Numbered from the stretch's first letter, positions 1 to 9,231 are shown. The stretch is DNA of 64,000 nt from Planctomycetota bacterium (GCA_029260795.1 JAJDCO010000135.1:1-64000), one strand, 5' to 3'. The notes: generated from the sequence alone by a model not told the origin. Numbers and translations are program-made.

Positions 1-335
1 CGAGTGGACCGTCCCAAGCGAAGCTGCTCACATCCACGCTGGCGTAATCGACGGGATTCTGCCAGCTCGTGATCCCCCAGGTGGGATCGGTGATGAGATC
101 GTCCAGCATCCCCTCCCAGACGTGGGCGCCGGCATCCATCGCGGTTTCCTGGAGATTGAAGTCGAAGACGCCATCCGTCTTCTGGAAATACACGCTGCGC
201 GACGGGCCGCCCGGTGCGCAAACCTGAGAGACTGCCTCAGGCGTGAAGGCGATGAAGCCAAGCATCAGCCCGACAACCAGTGCCCCCCCCCTCGATCGCC
301 GTACGGACGCTCGTGGTGCTCATCATGCTCTTCAT
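1..335 (-). pseudogene. Secreted protein, N-terminal part, frame broken by a nine-G tract
   Basis: The gene runs off the left edge. An ATG at 335-333 (MKSMMSTTS...) follows a good ribosome site (GGGGAG, about 6 nt upstream). In that frame translation stops after about 30 codons. If one G is removed from the run of nine (283-291), the frame opens into a clear signal peptide (ALVVGLMLGFIAFTPEAVSQ) followed by an exported, acidic sequence (for example TDGVFDFNLQET) that stays open to the window edge. The shifted frame has no start codon with a ribosome site of its own before the hydrophobic segment. The tract may be an assembly error, a true frameshift or a phase-variable switch. The function is unknown; the protein is exported. 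Confidence 0.6.
283..291. repeat. Nine-base poly-C/poly-G tract inside a start region
   Basis: Nine consecutive C on the plus strand (G on the coding strand) sit about 45 bases after the start codon of the exported protein. One base fewer restores a continuous secretion signal. This is the position expected for a contingency (slipped-strand) tract, but also for a homopolymer sequencing error. Confidence 0.85.
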
Positions 336-525
336 GTTTCACTCCCCTGTTATGTGTCGTCGCCTCCCCCCGCGGCTTGCAGGAGGGCGACGGGTCCTTC
401 CCGGAACCCTTCCGAGGCTACGCCTGATTGGGCGAAGCGTCAATCGCGCGATGGGGCGACGTACCGGCGGCTCCGGCTCCGTGAGCTCGAAGCGTGACAG
501 AGAGAACCGACCCAATGCTGCCGAC

Positions 526-1458
526 CTACTTCTTCTTCGCGAGGACGATCATCTCGTCGAAGAGGTTCAGGTAGAGGGAGCGGTTCGCGATCCACTTCAA
601 GGGGAAGAGGAGCTTGGGCATCAGGGAATGGATGCGCGCCGTGCGCTCTCGGATGAAGCCGTAGGAGACATGCTTGCCACCGTAGCGGCCAGTGTTGCGG
701 ATGACCTCGTATCCGCAGTCGTCGAGCATCTTGGCGACGGTCTTGGGCGAGAAGTGGTAGAGATGCTCGAGGTACTTGAAGTGGTGCCACTTGGCGCCGA
801 GGAGCTTGGCGAAGCGTGAGGCGACGTTCTGGGTTTCGATCAGGAGAAGACCGTCGTCCTTCAACAGCGCGTGAGCGCGCTTGAGGTCGGCCGCTGGGTC
901 GACCAAGTGCTCGATGACGTCCCAGAAGCAGACGACGTCGTAGCCACCGGCGTCGAGCTCGGGCTGCACTTCCTCGAGCGTTCCCACATGGATCGGGTCG
1001 AGCTCGAAGCGTTCCCTCGCCTGCTTCGTGACGTGCTCGGAGATCTCGACACCGGTCACGTCCCAGCCTTGGTCCTTCATGACCTTGAGGAAGTAGCCGG
1101 CGGCGGAGCCGACCTCGAGCAGCTTGCCGGGCTTCTCGAAGCGCTCGGTGATGACTTGGCTGCGCATCCGAAAGGTCTTGAGGTAGTCGGCCTCGTCGGC
1201 GAGGTAGTCGGTGTACCCGAAGTCCTTGGCGCTCTCCGACTGCCAGTAGTCGGTCTGATACATCTCGCGCAGCTCGTCGCCCGAGCAGCGAGGCGTCGTG
1301 TAGACGAGATCGCACTTCGGGCATTGGACGATCTTGAAGGGCGGCTTCTCGTGCAGCAGCACCTGCTGCTCTTCACCACAGAGGTAGCAGGGGACCTCGT
1401 GGAGCTCGGCGCCCTTGGCGGCCGGGCTCGTCTCGTCGACAGAGGGGGGCGAGGACAT
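526..1458 (-). CDS. Class I SAM-dependent methyltransferase with N-terminal zinc ribbon
   Basis: The 310-residue protein has two CxxC pairs (C24/C27 and C46/C49) that form a zinc ribbon of the kind found ahead of sugar or lipid C-methyltransferases. A Rossmann-type AdoMet domain follows: motif I LLEVGSAAG (residues 113-121), the acidic residue in VTGVEIS and the post-motif DVVCFWDVIEHLVDP. It probably methylates a nucleotide sugar, glycan or lipid intermediate in the cytoplasm. Its ATG overlaps the TAA of the upstream FAD protein by one base (TAATG), so the two are co-translated. Neighbours are a nucleotidyltransferase and a glycosyltransferase, which supports a role in surface polysaccharide. 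The exact substrate cannot be read. Confidence 0.85.
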   Translation of the reverse strand: MSSPPSVDETSPAAKGAELHEVPCYLCGEEQQVLLHEKPPFKIVQCPKCDLVYTTPRCSGDELREMYQTDYWQSESAKDFGYTDYLADEADYLKTFRMRSQVITERFEKPGKLLEVGSAAGYFLKVMKDQGWDVTGVEISEHVTKQARERFELDPIHVGTLEEVQPELDAGGYDVVCFWDVIEHLVDPAADLKRAHALLKDDGLLLIETQNVASRFAKLLGAKWHHFKYLEHLYHFSPKTVAKMLDDCGYEVIRNTGRYGGKHVSYGFIRERTARIHSLMPKLLFPLKWIANRSLYLNLFDEMIVLAKKK

Positions 1459-2933
1459 TAGCCGAAGTACTCCTTCTCGGTGGCGACGGTCCGGTGATCG
1501 TGGGCGATGCCACGACCTTCGCGATCGGCGCCGATGATCTCGGCGGCGACGGCCAGCCCCATCTCGATCGAATGGTCAGAGTTGTTGTACTTGAAGAGAC
1601 CTTGGCGACCGGTCGTGATCAGGTTGTCGAATCGGTCGAGGTAGGTCAGGAGCTGCTCGAGGTTCTCTTTGTAGATCAGGTCGTACATCGGGTAGGCGTG
1701 CTTGCGCTTTTGGATGAACGCCTGCTTCACCTCGTCCGGACTGTCGATCAGGCCGATCTTGATGAGGTCCTGGGTCGTGATCTTCGCCGCCTCGTCGGCA
1801 TCCATCTTCCAGATGTCGCTCTCGAAGTTGGTCGTGATCTCCATGCAGATGATCGTCTCGCCCTCGGGTGCGCAGTTGCTGGAGAAGTTCTTCATCTCGC
1901 TGATACGGTGCGAGACCAGCTTTGGCTCGGGCAGATAGATCCAGTGATCATCGGTGAGCTGGGGGCGCTTGATGACGAGGTAGCTGAAGACGATCGCCTT
2001 GTACCAAAGCCGGCTGATCGCCTGGCTGATGTCGACCGGGATGGCCGGCTGGAAGAAACGGGGGAGTGTGGTGACGGGGATCGTGTTGACGATCCGCTCG
2101 GGCTCGAAGGTCAACGTCTTGCCTCCGTGCTCGACGATCGCGCGCTGGATGTGCGTGTCGTCGTACTCGATCGACTTGAGCTCGGCATCGCACAGGACCT
2201 GCCCGCCCTTCGACTCGATGTAGGTGCGGTAGGTCTCGGAGATCCGCCCGAAGCCGCCATGCTTGGGATAGAAGAACTGGCTGGCGTAGGTGCGAGGCTC
2301 GTTCTTGCCCTTGAAGAACTGCTGCTTGATGGTCTGGACGATCGTGTCCCAGAGGTTGAGCAGCGAGATGCGCTGGGACGCCCAGTCGGCCGAGATCTCG
2401 GTGGGGGGGATGCCCCAAGCCTTCGCGGTGTACATCCCGAAGAACATCTCGTAGAGCGTCTTGCCGAAGCGGCTCCGAATGTACTCTTCGAAGTTGCGGT
2501 CTTCCGGGGGACTGAACTTGCCCTTCACTTGCTCATACAAGTAGTCGGCGAAGGCCTTGGCGAGCGTCCAAGGCGGCAGGCTGGTGAGGATGTTTCCGAT
2601 CCGGAGCGGGTAATCGAAGAAGCGGTTCCGCATGAAGATCCGGCTCTTGCGAATCGGGTAGAAGAGATCGTCGCTCAGGATCTCTTCCATGTGGGCGATC
2701 AGCGCCGGGTTCTTCGTGTAGAAGCGGTGGGGACCGAGGTCATACGTGTACGGGCCTTCCTGGAAGCTCGTCGCCAATCCGCCGACGAACGGCAACCGCT
2801 CGATGACCGTGACCTGGTAGCCGGCCTTGGCGAGCTCGTACCCCGTACTCAGGCCCGCGACACCCGCGCCGAGAATCAGGACATCGTGCTGGGCCCCGGA
2901 GGAGGCTTCGGAAGAAGGCTTGTCGTCGGTCAT
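1458..2933 (-). CDS. FAD-dependent amine-oxidase/UDP-galactopyranose-mutase-like protein
   Basis: The protein has 491 residues from the ATG at 2933 (MTDDKPSS). An upstream in-frame start at 3029 would overlap the preceding gene by 41 bases and add a non-conserved stretch. The FAD dinucleotide motif GAGVAGLS lies at residues 22-29, and ERLPFVGGLATS is the typical second part of the Rossmann fold in protoporphyrinogen-oxidase and UDP-galactopyranose-mutase-like flavoproteins. GPHRFYTKNP is also typical of these polysaccharide-cluster members. It probably rearranges or oxidises a nucleotide-linked or lipid-linked sugar. It sits between a sugar nucleotidyltransferase and a methyltransferase on the same strand. 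Distant carotenoid or heme-type oxidases share the fold, so the substrate is open. Confidence 0.8.
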   Translation of the reverse strand: MTDDKPSSEASSGAQHDVLILGAGVAGLSTGYELAKAGYQVTVIERLPFVGGLATSFQEGPYTYDLGPHRFYTKNPALIAHMEEILSDDLFYPIRKSRIFMRNRFFDYPLRIGNILTSLPPWTLAKAFADYLYEQVKGKFSPPEDRNFEEYIRSRFGKTLYEMFFGMYTAKAWGIPPTEISADWASQRISLLNLWDTIVQTIKQQFFKGKNEPRTYASQFFYPKHGGFGRISETYRTYIESKGGQVLCDAELKSIEYDDTHIQRAIVEHGGKTLTFEPERIVNTIPVTTLPRFFQPAIPVDISQAISRLWYKAIVFSYLVIKRPQLTDDHWIYLPEPKLVSHRISEMKNFSSNCAPEGETIICMEITTNFESDIWKMDADEAAKITTQDLIKIGLIDSPDEVKQAFIQKRKHAYPMYDLIYKENLEQLLTYLDRFDNLITTGRQGLFKYNNSDHSIEMGLAVAAEIIGADREGRGIAHDHRTVATEKEYFG

Positions 2934-2988
2934 CGTGTTCAGCGACCTTGCGATGGGCTCAGGGAAGAATGTCGAGGCGCGTTTGCCC

Positions 2989-3927
2989 CTAGCGACAGTG
3001 AATGACGGTTTGATGGCTGATGACGGCATGATCGATGTCGTGCGGCTGATCGATCACCGTGCCCGGCAACACCACCGATTGCTCGATGCGAATGGGACGC
3101 ACGATCCGCACGCCCGGCCCGATCACCGAGTCGACGATCTCGGTGCCCTCGGCCAGCACCGCCGTCGGGTCGATCAGCGCACCCTCGCCGCGATGCTCCA
3201 ACCAGCGCAGATTGCAGTACAGCACATCCTGCGGGAAGGTGATGTTGTAGTCCCAGGCAACCACGTTGCAGGCCGCGACTCCGAGTCCCGAGTCGATCAG
3301 GATCTGTACCGAGTCGGTGATCTCGTACTCGTCCCGCATTGCCGTCCGCGGGGTCTTTCGGATCGCGTCGAACACGTCCGGGCTGAACAGGTAGATCCCG
3401 CAGCCTTTCAGGTCGTTCTCGATGCGACGAGGCTTCTCGACCACGCGCGTGACCCGGTCCTCGCCATCGAGGCTCACGGTGAAGTTCTTGCGGATGGCGT
3501 CGGCGTCCGGCTCGCGCTTGACGGCCAGGACACCCGCCACGTCTCCACGCTCGAAGCGCTCCTGCATCTGCGCAATGCGATCGGGGACGTAGAAGATGTC
3601 CCCCAGGAACAGGAAGAACGGATCGTCGATGTGCGTCGCGAGCCGTCCCACCGCGTGGGCGATCCCCAGGATGTGCTCCTGCTCGACGTACTCGATCTCG
3701 ACACCGAAGTCCTCACCGCGGCCGAACGCGTTCAGGATCTTGTCCATCAAGTGCCCGACCACGATGTAGATCTTCCGGATCCCGAGCGACTTCAGGATCT
3801 CGATCTGGTGGCCGATGATCGGCACGTTTCCGATCGGCAGCAGCGGCTTGGGGTAGTGCGTATGGAAGGGATCGATCCGGCTGCCCTTACCGGCAGACAA
3901 GATCACCCCGCAGTACTCCGGCATCAC
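2989..3927 (-). CDS. Sugar-phosphate nucleotidyltransferase with C-terminal hexapeptide repeats
   Basis: The 312-residue protein opens with VILSAGKGSRIDPFHTHYPKPLLPIG, the nucleotide-binding G-x-G-x-R and the KP signature of the RfbA/GlmU-type fold (quoted here as separate motifs AGKGSR and YPKPLLPIG). FLGDIF carries the metal-binding aspartate. The C-terminal 60 residues have isoleucine- and valine-rich hexads (for example SVIGPGVRIV, SVVLPGTVI), as in left-handed beta-helix tails. It should convert a sugar-1-phosphate and NTP into an NDP-sugar for the neighbouring glycosyltransferases. Which sugar and base cannot be decided from the sequence. The start is a double ATG; the second is equally possible. 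Confidence 0.85.
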   Translation of the reverse strand: MMPEYCGVILSAGKGSRIDPFHTHYPKPLLPIGNVPIIGHQIEILKSLGIRKIYIVVGHLMDKILNAFGRGEDFGVEIEYVEQEHILGIAHAVGRLATHIDDPFFLFLGDIFYVPDRIAQMQERFERGDVAGVLAVKREPDADAIRKNFTVSLDGEDRVTRVVEKPRRIENDLKGCGIYLFSPDVFDAIRKTPRTAMRDEYEITDSVQILIDSGLGVAACNVVAWDYNITFPQDVLYCNLRWLEHRGEGALIDPTAVLAEGTEIVDSVIGPGVRIVRPIRIEQSVVLPGTVIDQPHDIDHAVISHQTVIHCR

Positions 3928-4152
3928 GCTCTCTCTGGGCTTCGGATGGAAACGGCGGTGAAGGACGACAAGGGCACCGCGACCATCTCGCGAGGCGAGC
4001 GATCGGGTGTCAAGCGGGCAGGCGTTGGGATCTCGAGACCAGGCTCAGGATGGAGGACGAACCAGGACCTCCCCGCATGGGGCGCCTTCGTCGACCTCGA
4101 CCAGATCCTACCGCCCTGGATCCAAGCTGGCAAACCATTTATCGACAGGGAC

Positions 4153-4917
4153 TTAAACCTTATTTGCTGCATCGGATGCGGCCGGTCCCCGCGAGACACC
4201 CCACGACTCCCAACGCTTCCGGACGATCGTGCGGAACATCATCAAGGCGGTGCGAGCTACCTTCAAGAAGCTGTCCGAGTGTTTCGAGTCTCCGCCCATG
4301 CGCCGGTAGTAATGGACCGGCACCTCGATGACTCGATATCCCTGTGTCAGTGCCTCGCACATCATCTCGGGAGAGAAGGCTGGCCCATCTTCCTCGAGAT
4401 GCTCGGCGAGCGACCGCCAGGTGGTCTTCCAAAGCGCCCGGTAGGTGCAACCGACGTCAGTGAGCCGTGGCTCGTGGGGGACGTACCAGAGCAGCTCGAG
4501 GAGCTTCGCCATCGTCACGTTGCCCCAGCGCAGCGAGAAGTCCATGTTCGCGCCCTGCTGCACCATCTGGCGCGTCGTGCGCGTCCCGAGCACCAGGCCC
4601 GCGTCGGCGAGATAGACCAGCAGCTTGATGAGGTCGTTGGCCCGGAACGAGCCGTCGGCCTCCGTCATCACGAGCATGTCGCCCTCGGCCGCATTCAGGC
4701 CGCAGCGCAGAGCGCTGCCATAGCCGGGGCGAGCTTCCTCGATGACCCGTGCGCCGCGCTGCCGCGCGATCTCGCCCGTGCGGTCACGGCTGTTGTTGTC
4801 GACGACGAGGACCTCGTCGACCCACTCGTTCTGCCGCATGTCGTCCACCACCCCGCCGATCGTCTCTTCCTCGTTGTAGGCGGGGATGATCACGCTCACC
4901 TGGTGATCTTGGAACAT
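4153..4917 (-). CDS. Family 2 glycosyltransferase (dolichol-phosphate-sugar synthase type)
   Basis: From the ATG at 4917 the protein has 254 residues (MFQDHQVSVIIPAYNEEETIGG). A GTG at 4941 would add eight residues. The GT-A fold motifs are VIIPAYNEE, VLVVDNNSRD and the metal-binding EADG in VMTEADGSF. There is no C-terminal membrane pair, so it is a cytoplasmic transferase that probably glycosylates a lipid carrier or a growing glycan. It lies upstream of the nucleotidyltransferase, FAD protein and methyltransferase, separated from them by a 225-base gap with no gene. Confidence 0.85.
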   Translation of the reverse strand: MFQDHQVSVIIPAYNEEETIGGVVDDMRQNEWVDEVLVVDNNSRDRTGEIARQRGARVIEEARPGYGSALRCGLNAAEGDMLVMTEADGSFRANDLIKLLVYLADAGLVLGTRTTRQMVQQGANMDFSLRWGNVTMAKLLELLWYVPHEPRLTDVGCTYRALWKTTWRSLAEHLEEDGPAFSPEMMCEALTQGYRVIEVPVHYYRRMGGDSKHSDSFLKVARTALMMFRTIVRKRWESWGVSRGPAASDAANKV

Positions 4918-4987
4918 GAAGGCAGCAAGCTCCCGGGACACGGTTCGGCTTCGGTCGAAGAGGGCCTGGACGGCCCGATGGCGCCAG

Positions 4988-5016
4988 AGTCTACCCCATC
5001 ATCGCTCGGTTTTCAG
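4988..5016 (-). promoter_or_regulatory. Possible sigma-70-type promoter of the GT2 gene
   Basis: Reading the minus strand, CTGAAA (5016-5011) and TAGACT (4993-4988) are separated by 17 bases and lie about 70 bases upstream of the glycosyltransferase start. Each box matches consensus at four of six positions. There is no experimental support. Confidence 0.35.
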
Positions 5017-5148
5017 TACAGAGTGCCGGCCGAGTCCGCCGACTCGTCAGACGTCTCGATCGCACCGATCTCGGCTCTCGAACTCGCGAACGCACACGGT
5101 AGACTGTGATTCTTCGACTCGGTCCACCGCCAACAGGAGAATCCCGGG

Positions 5149-7578
5149 ATGATGATCACGCTGCAGGGCGCGCTGATGCTTCTCTGCCTTTGGACGGCCG
5201 CTCCTACTTTCGCCGACGACGACACCCTCCCGAAGCTCGAGGAGATCTTCGAGTTCCCACCCCTGCACGGAGTGCGGCCCTCGCGAGCCGAGATGGCAGC
5301 CGACGGATCCTGGGCCGTCTATCGTTGGCGAGAGGACGAGACCGAGGAGCACGAGCGCGACCTGTGGTTCGTCTCCCCTCAGTCGCCCCAGCCGACGCTC
5401 CTCCTCCAAGGGGACTGGGCGAATCGCCAAGAGGACGAGGACGAAGACGCGCCCCGTCGCCGCCACGGTTGGCGAGGCTTCGTGAGCATTCCCCCGGCTG
5501 GGAATCATGCCCTGATCGGGCACGACGGCTGGCTCCATCGACTGCACCCCGGAAAGAAGCCTCGCCTCGAGCCCCTATTCAGCACCGGCTCCGGCCGGCC
5601 CGACATCGAGTGGGAGAAGAGCGGCCTGGTCGTCTGGATCCGGCTCGACGATCGCACTCTGTGGCGCCTCGACCTCACCAGCGGCGAGCGGGCCGAGCTC
5701 AGCGCACAGCTTCCCGAGGAGGGTCGGATCCGTAGCCTCGATGTCGACCACGGGTTGTTGGTCTTTGCCATTCCGGAGAAGGAGAAGAAGCCCGAGCCGG
5801 AAACGGTGGGAGCTCCGCCGAAACAGGACAAGGTCGAGCTCGAGGAGAAGGGGGACACGCTCACGGCCGGCAACGTCGTGCAGGAAGCTCCAAAGGCGAA
5901 GCCCGAAGCCGGCCTCTACCTCTATCGCTTCGAGACCAAGAGCTACACGCGGATTCCGGGCGTGAAGGACTCCGATCGCGTCTCTCCTTCCGCCGACGGA
6001 AAGCACTTCCTCATTCGCGACGTGCAGCGCGAGAGCCAGCGACGCCTGATCATGGCCGACTACCTGACCGAGCAAGTGACGGCGGTTCCGGTGCGCAGCG
6101 ACATCGCCGGAGATCCGGCACCCAAGGTCGCGCTCGAGGTCTCGTCGATCGACGGGAAGCGTCGCGCCGTCGCGCTCGACCGCGCCGATCGCTTCTTCCT
6201 CCGTCAGATGACCTGGTCGGAAGAAGGGGCACGCTGCCTGATCGATCGGATCTCGGACGACTGGCACGTGCGCGAGATCTTCGTCTTCGACGCGGAGAAG
6301 GAGTCGCTCAAGCGGCTGTTCGGCGAGTACGACGAGGCTTGGATCGGCGGCCCTTCGCTGCAGTCCCGTTGGTCGCAGGACGGCCAACGCATCCTGTTCA
6401 CCTCCGAGAGGTCGGGTTGGAACCAGCTCTCCTCGGTGTCGATCGCGACCGGCGAGGTCACGGCATTGACTCAGGGCGAGTTCGAGCTGACCTGGTTCGA
6501 CGAGCTGGAGAACGGGCAGCTGTTCTTCAGCTCGAACGAGGCCGACCGCGCCGAGAGCCACCTCTATGAGCTGCTGGCGCCGGGCCAATGGAAGCACCTC
6601 GGCACGCCGCGCGGATACAACAGCGGCTTCGAGCTGAGCCGTGACGGCCGGCAGGCCGTCTTCACTCACGGGGATCTCGGTGTCCCGGATGAGCTCTACA
6701 CCTTGGACATCGAGCACGGCACCGAGCCAGTGCGGATGACCCACACGATCCCGGCCGCTTGGCTGAACTACGCCTTCACGCCCCCCGAGATCGTCAACTA
6801 CGCCAATCCGAACGACGACGTCTCCGTGCGCGCGCTCCTCTACAAGCCGGCGAACTTCGATCCGACTCGCCGCTATCCGGCCGTCGTATTCGTTCACGGA
6901 GCCGGCTACCTGCAGAACGTGACGCGCAACCTGACGCGCTACGCGGTCAACATGAGCTTCCACCAGCGCCTGGCCAACAAGGGCTACCTGGTACTCGATC
7001 CCGACTACCGACACAGCAAGGGCTACGGCCGCGACTTTCGCGCCGACATCTACGGCTGGATGGGTGGGAAGGACCTCGAAGACGTGGTGGCCGGCGTCGG
7101 ATACCTCGACTCGCTCGGCTTCGTCGACGTCGAGCGCGTCGGCCTCTATGGCGGCTCCTACGGCGGCTTCATGACGCTGATGGCGCTGTTCACCGAGCCG
7201 GACGTCTTCGCGTGCGGCGCCGCGCTCCGCTCGGTCACCGACTGGCGAACTTACAATGCGTGGTACACCAATCCTCGCCTCGGGGATCCGGAAAGGGACG
7301 CCGAGAACTACCGGCTCTCGAGCCCGATCGATCACGTCGAAGGCCTGACCAAGCCCCTGCTGGTCTTGCACGGCATGAAGGACTCGAACGTCTTCGCCCA
7401 GGACTCGATTCGCCTCATCGAGAAGCTGATCGACCTGCGCAAGGACTTCGACGCGATGCTGTACCCGAGCCAGAATCACGGCTTCACCGACCCGGACGCT
7501 TGGATCGACGAGTATCGGCGCATCGAGCGCTTCTTCGACCGACACCTGAAGCCGACCTTGCTACCGGCTGGAGATTGA
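5149..7578 (+). CDS. Exported S9 family prolyl-oligopeptidase-type serine peptidase
   Basis: The 809-residue protein starts with a signal peptide (to about residue 23, ...APTFADDD) after an AGGAG ribosome site. Residues 30-540 are the beta-propeller domain (WSQDGQRILFTSER and similar blades). The C-terminal alpha/beta-hydrolase domain carries the nucleophile in GGSYGGF (Ser670), the acid in HGMKDSN (Asp745) and the base in SQNHGF (His777), so the catalytic triad is complete. It is probably a periplasmic dipeptidyl- or acylaminoacyl-peptidase. An unusual charged low-complexity insertion (residues about 206-245, KEKKPEPETVG... and KAKPEAG) interrupts the propeller. The next gene starts 10 bases downstream, so the two are likely co-transcribed. 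Confidence 0.93.
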   Translation: MMITLQGALMLLCLWTAAPTFADDDTLPKLEEIFEFPPLHGVRPSRAEMAADGSWAVYRWREDETEEHERDLWFVSPQSPQPTLLLQGDWANRQEDEDEDAPRRRHGWRGFVSIPPAGNHALIGHDGWLHRLHPGKKPRLEPLFSTGSGRPDIEWEKSGLVVWIRLDDRTLWRLDLTSGERAELSAQLPEEGRIRSLDVDHGLLVFAIPEKEKKPEPETVGAPPKQDKVELEEKGDTLTAGNVVQEAPKAKPEAGLYLYRFETKSYTRIPGVKDSDRVSPSADGKHFLIRDVQRESQRRLIMADYLTEQVTAVPVRSDIAGDPAPKVALEVSSIDGKRRAVALDRADRFFLRQMTWSEEGARCLIDRISDDWHVREIFVFDAEKESLKRLFGEYDEAWIGGPSLQSRWSQDGQRILFTSERSGWNQLSSVSIATGEVTALTQGEFELTWFDELENGQLFFSSNEADRAESHLYELLAPGQWKHLGTPRGYNSGFELSRDGRQAVFTHGDLGVPDELYTLDIEHGTEPVRMTHTIPAAWLNYAFTPPEIVNYANPNDDVSVRALLYKPANFDPTRRYPAVVFVHGAGYLQNVTRNLTRYAVNMSFHQRLANKGYLVLDPDYRHSKGYGRDFRADIYGWMGGKDLEDVVAGVGYLDSLGFVDVERVGLYGGSYGGFMTLMALFTEPDVFACGAALRSVTDWRTYNAWYTNPRLGDPERDAENYRLSSPIDHVEGLTKPLLVLHGMKDSNVFAQDSIRLIEKLIDLRKDFDAMLYPSQNHGFTDPDAWIDEYRRIERFFDRHLKPTLLPAGD

Positions 7579-7587
7579 GGACGACAC

Positions 7588-9213
7588 ATGTGGGGCGAAG
7601 GGGAGAGACCTCGGGGGCTGCTGATCGGGCTGGTGCTGGCTCTGACCAGTGCCGGTCCGGCGATCGCGCAAGATTGGTGGGTGCATCCACCCGAGCCGGT
7701 CGCGCGGCCGACCAGCCCCGAGATCAATAGCGCCATCGAGCTCGGTCTCACGTGGCTGCTGAAGAAGCAACGTGAGGATGGCTCGTGGGCCGGGCACGGT
7801 GGGTACCCGATGGGGCAGACCGCGCTCATGACGCAGACACTGCTCAAGTCGGGTCTCGGCCCGACCGAGGAACCGGTGCGGCGAGCGCTGGAGTTCCTCG
7901 AGCACCGGCCGCTCCGCAAGACCTACTCGGTCGCCGTCCTGCTTCAGATGATCGAAGCCATGGGTGATCCCAATCACCCCACTTGGCGCGCCAAGGCCGA
8001 GGAGGCCTCGCACTACCTCGAGACCAACCGACGCGCCGGGGCCGGCGGCTACTGGGCCTACCCGGACGGATCCCCGGATCTCTCGAACACGCAGTACGCT
8101 CTGCTCGGATTGCGCGCTGCCCATCGAATGGGCATCGCAGTTCCTGCCAGCGCCTTCACCGACGTCTGCGACGCGCTGGTCCAAGCCCAGAACGAGGACG
8201 GCGGCGTCGGCTACAAGCGCGGCGAGATCAGCCGCGGCAGCATGACCTTGGCGGCCTTGGGAGTCTTCGTGATCGCCGAGGAGGTCGCCGGCCAAACGCC
8301 CACCTGGCGGCGCAAGCGGGCCGAGTACGCGCATTGTCGTCAGCGAGCCCTCGAGTGGTATGAGAAGCACTTCACGCTCTTCTACAATCCGCAAGGTCCA
8401 CGGGGTTCTCTCTCCAAGTACCACCTCGGTTACACGCTCTACAGCCTCGAGCGCTTCTGCGACCTGGCCGAGATCAAGAAGCTGGCCGATCGTGATTGGT
8501 ACGGCGAGGGCGCCGGATACCTGCTCGCCAACCAGCTCGAGGACGGACGATGGGGAACGGAGGCCGACACCGCGTTCGCCTTGTTGTTCCTCCAGCGGGC
8601 AACCCTGACCGGGGGCCGCCAGCGCGAGCAGCTCGCCCTCGAGGAGCGCGAGAAGATCCTCAAGGAGCGCCAGGCCGAGCGCGACCGACGACCGCGACCC
8701 GACGCCGCCATCCCGTTCTTGACTGAGTGGTTGGTGGCCGGACCGGCGCGCATCGAGGACGACGATCCCTGGGATCCGAAGAAGTTTTCAGTTCCAAAGG
8801 GGCGCCCGGTCGTCAACGCACGGGTGGGAAAGCTGAAGTGGGAGCTCTACCGAGGTCCGGCCGAAGAATCGTTCGTCGATCTGCAGAAGGCGCTGCGGCC
8901 CATCGACTGGGCCGTCGCCTATGTCGCCACCACCGTGATCGTGCCCCAGCCGACCGAGGCGGTCCTCTGGCTCGGCAGTGACGACGGTTGGCGAGTCATT
9001 CTGAATGGTGAGATCGTGAGCCAGCTCGACTGGTTCGGAACCTCGGAGCCCGATCGCCACGCGGTGCCGCTCTCATTGAAGCAAGGAGCGAACGTGCTCG
9101 TCCTCCAGATCGTCGAAGGCACCGGCACCTGGGGCTTCCACGCGCGTCTCTCCGACCCGAACGGTCGACCGATCACGGGCCTGAGCGCTCGCCCGATCCC
9201 GAGCCGGAAGTAG
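7588..9213 (+). CDS. Exported alpha/alpha-toroid (terpene-cyclase-like) protein with C-terminal sugar-binding-like domain
   Basis: The 541-residue protein has a signal peptide ending near GPAIAQDWW. Residues 45-340 contain repeated helical pairs with QW-like motifs (QREDGSWAGHGG, QNEDGGVGYKRG, EDGRWGTEADTAFALLFL) typical of the squalene-cyclase/prenyltransferase toroid fold. The acidic catalytic DxDD motif of true cyclases is not seen, and the protein is exported, so it is probably not a terpene cyclase. Residues about 370-541 form a second domain with EWLVAGPARIEDD and WLGSDDGWRVILNGEIV, the pattern of beta-sandwich domains in planctomycete secreted proteins. It probably acts with the peptidase upstream, from which it is separated by nine bases. 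The function is unknown. Confidence 0.8.
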   Translation: MWGEGERPRGLLIGLVLALTSAGPAIAQDWWVHPPEPVARPTSPEINSAIELGLTWLLKKQREDGSWAGHGGYPMGQTALMTQTLLKSGLGPTEEPVRRALEFLEHRPLRKTYSVAVLLQMIEAMGDPNHPTWRAKAEEASHYLETNRRAGAGGYWAYPDGSPDLSNTQYALLGLRAAHRMGIAVPASAFTDVCDALVQAQNEDGGVGYKRGEISRGSMTLAALGVFVIAEEVAGQTPTWRRKRAEYAHCRQRALEWYEKHFTLFYNPQGPRGSLSKYHLGYTLYSLERFCDLAEIKKLADRDWYGEGAGYLLANQLEDGRWGTEADTAFALLFLQRATLTGGRQREQLALEEREKILKERQAERDRRPRPDAAIPFLTEWLVAGPARIEDDDPWDPKKFSVPKGRPVVNARVGKLKWELYRGPAEESFVDLQKALRPIDWAVAYVATTVIVPQPTEAVLWLGSDDGWRVILNGEIVSQLDWFGTSEPDRHAVPLSLKQGANVLVLQIVEGTGTWGFHARLSDPNGRPITGLSARPIPSRK

Positions 9214-9231
9214 GGGGAGTCGCCACCGTCG

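Noticed and set aside
1494-3005. Long open frame on the plus strand opposite the FAD protein
   Set aside because: It mirrors the codon pattern of a real minus-strand gene, is rich in Asp, Arg, Leu and Val without motifs, and lacks a ribosome site. GC-rich coding strands commonly leave such antisense frames.
5575-7545. Long open frame opposite the S9 peptidase
   Set aside because: Antisense shadow of a gene with complete catalytic motifs; no domain or start signal of its own.
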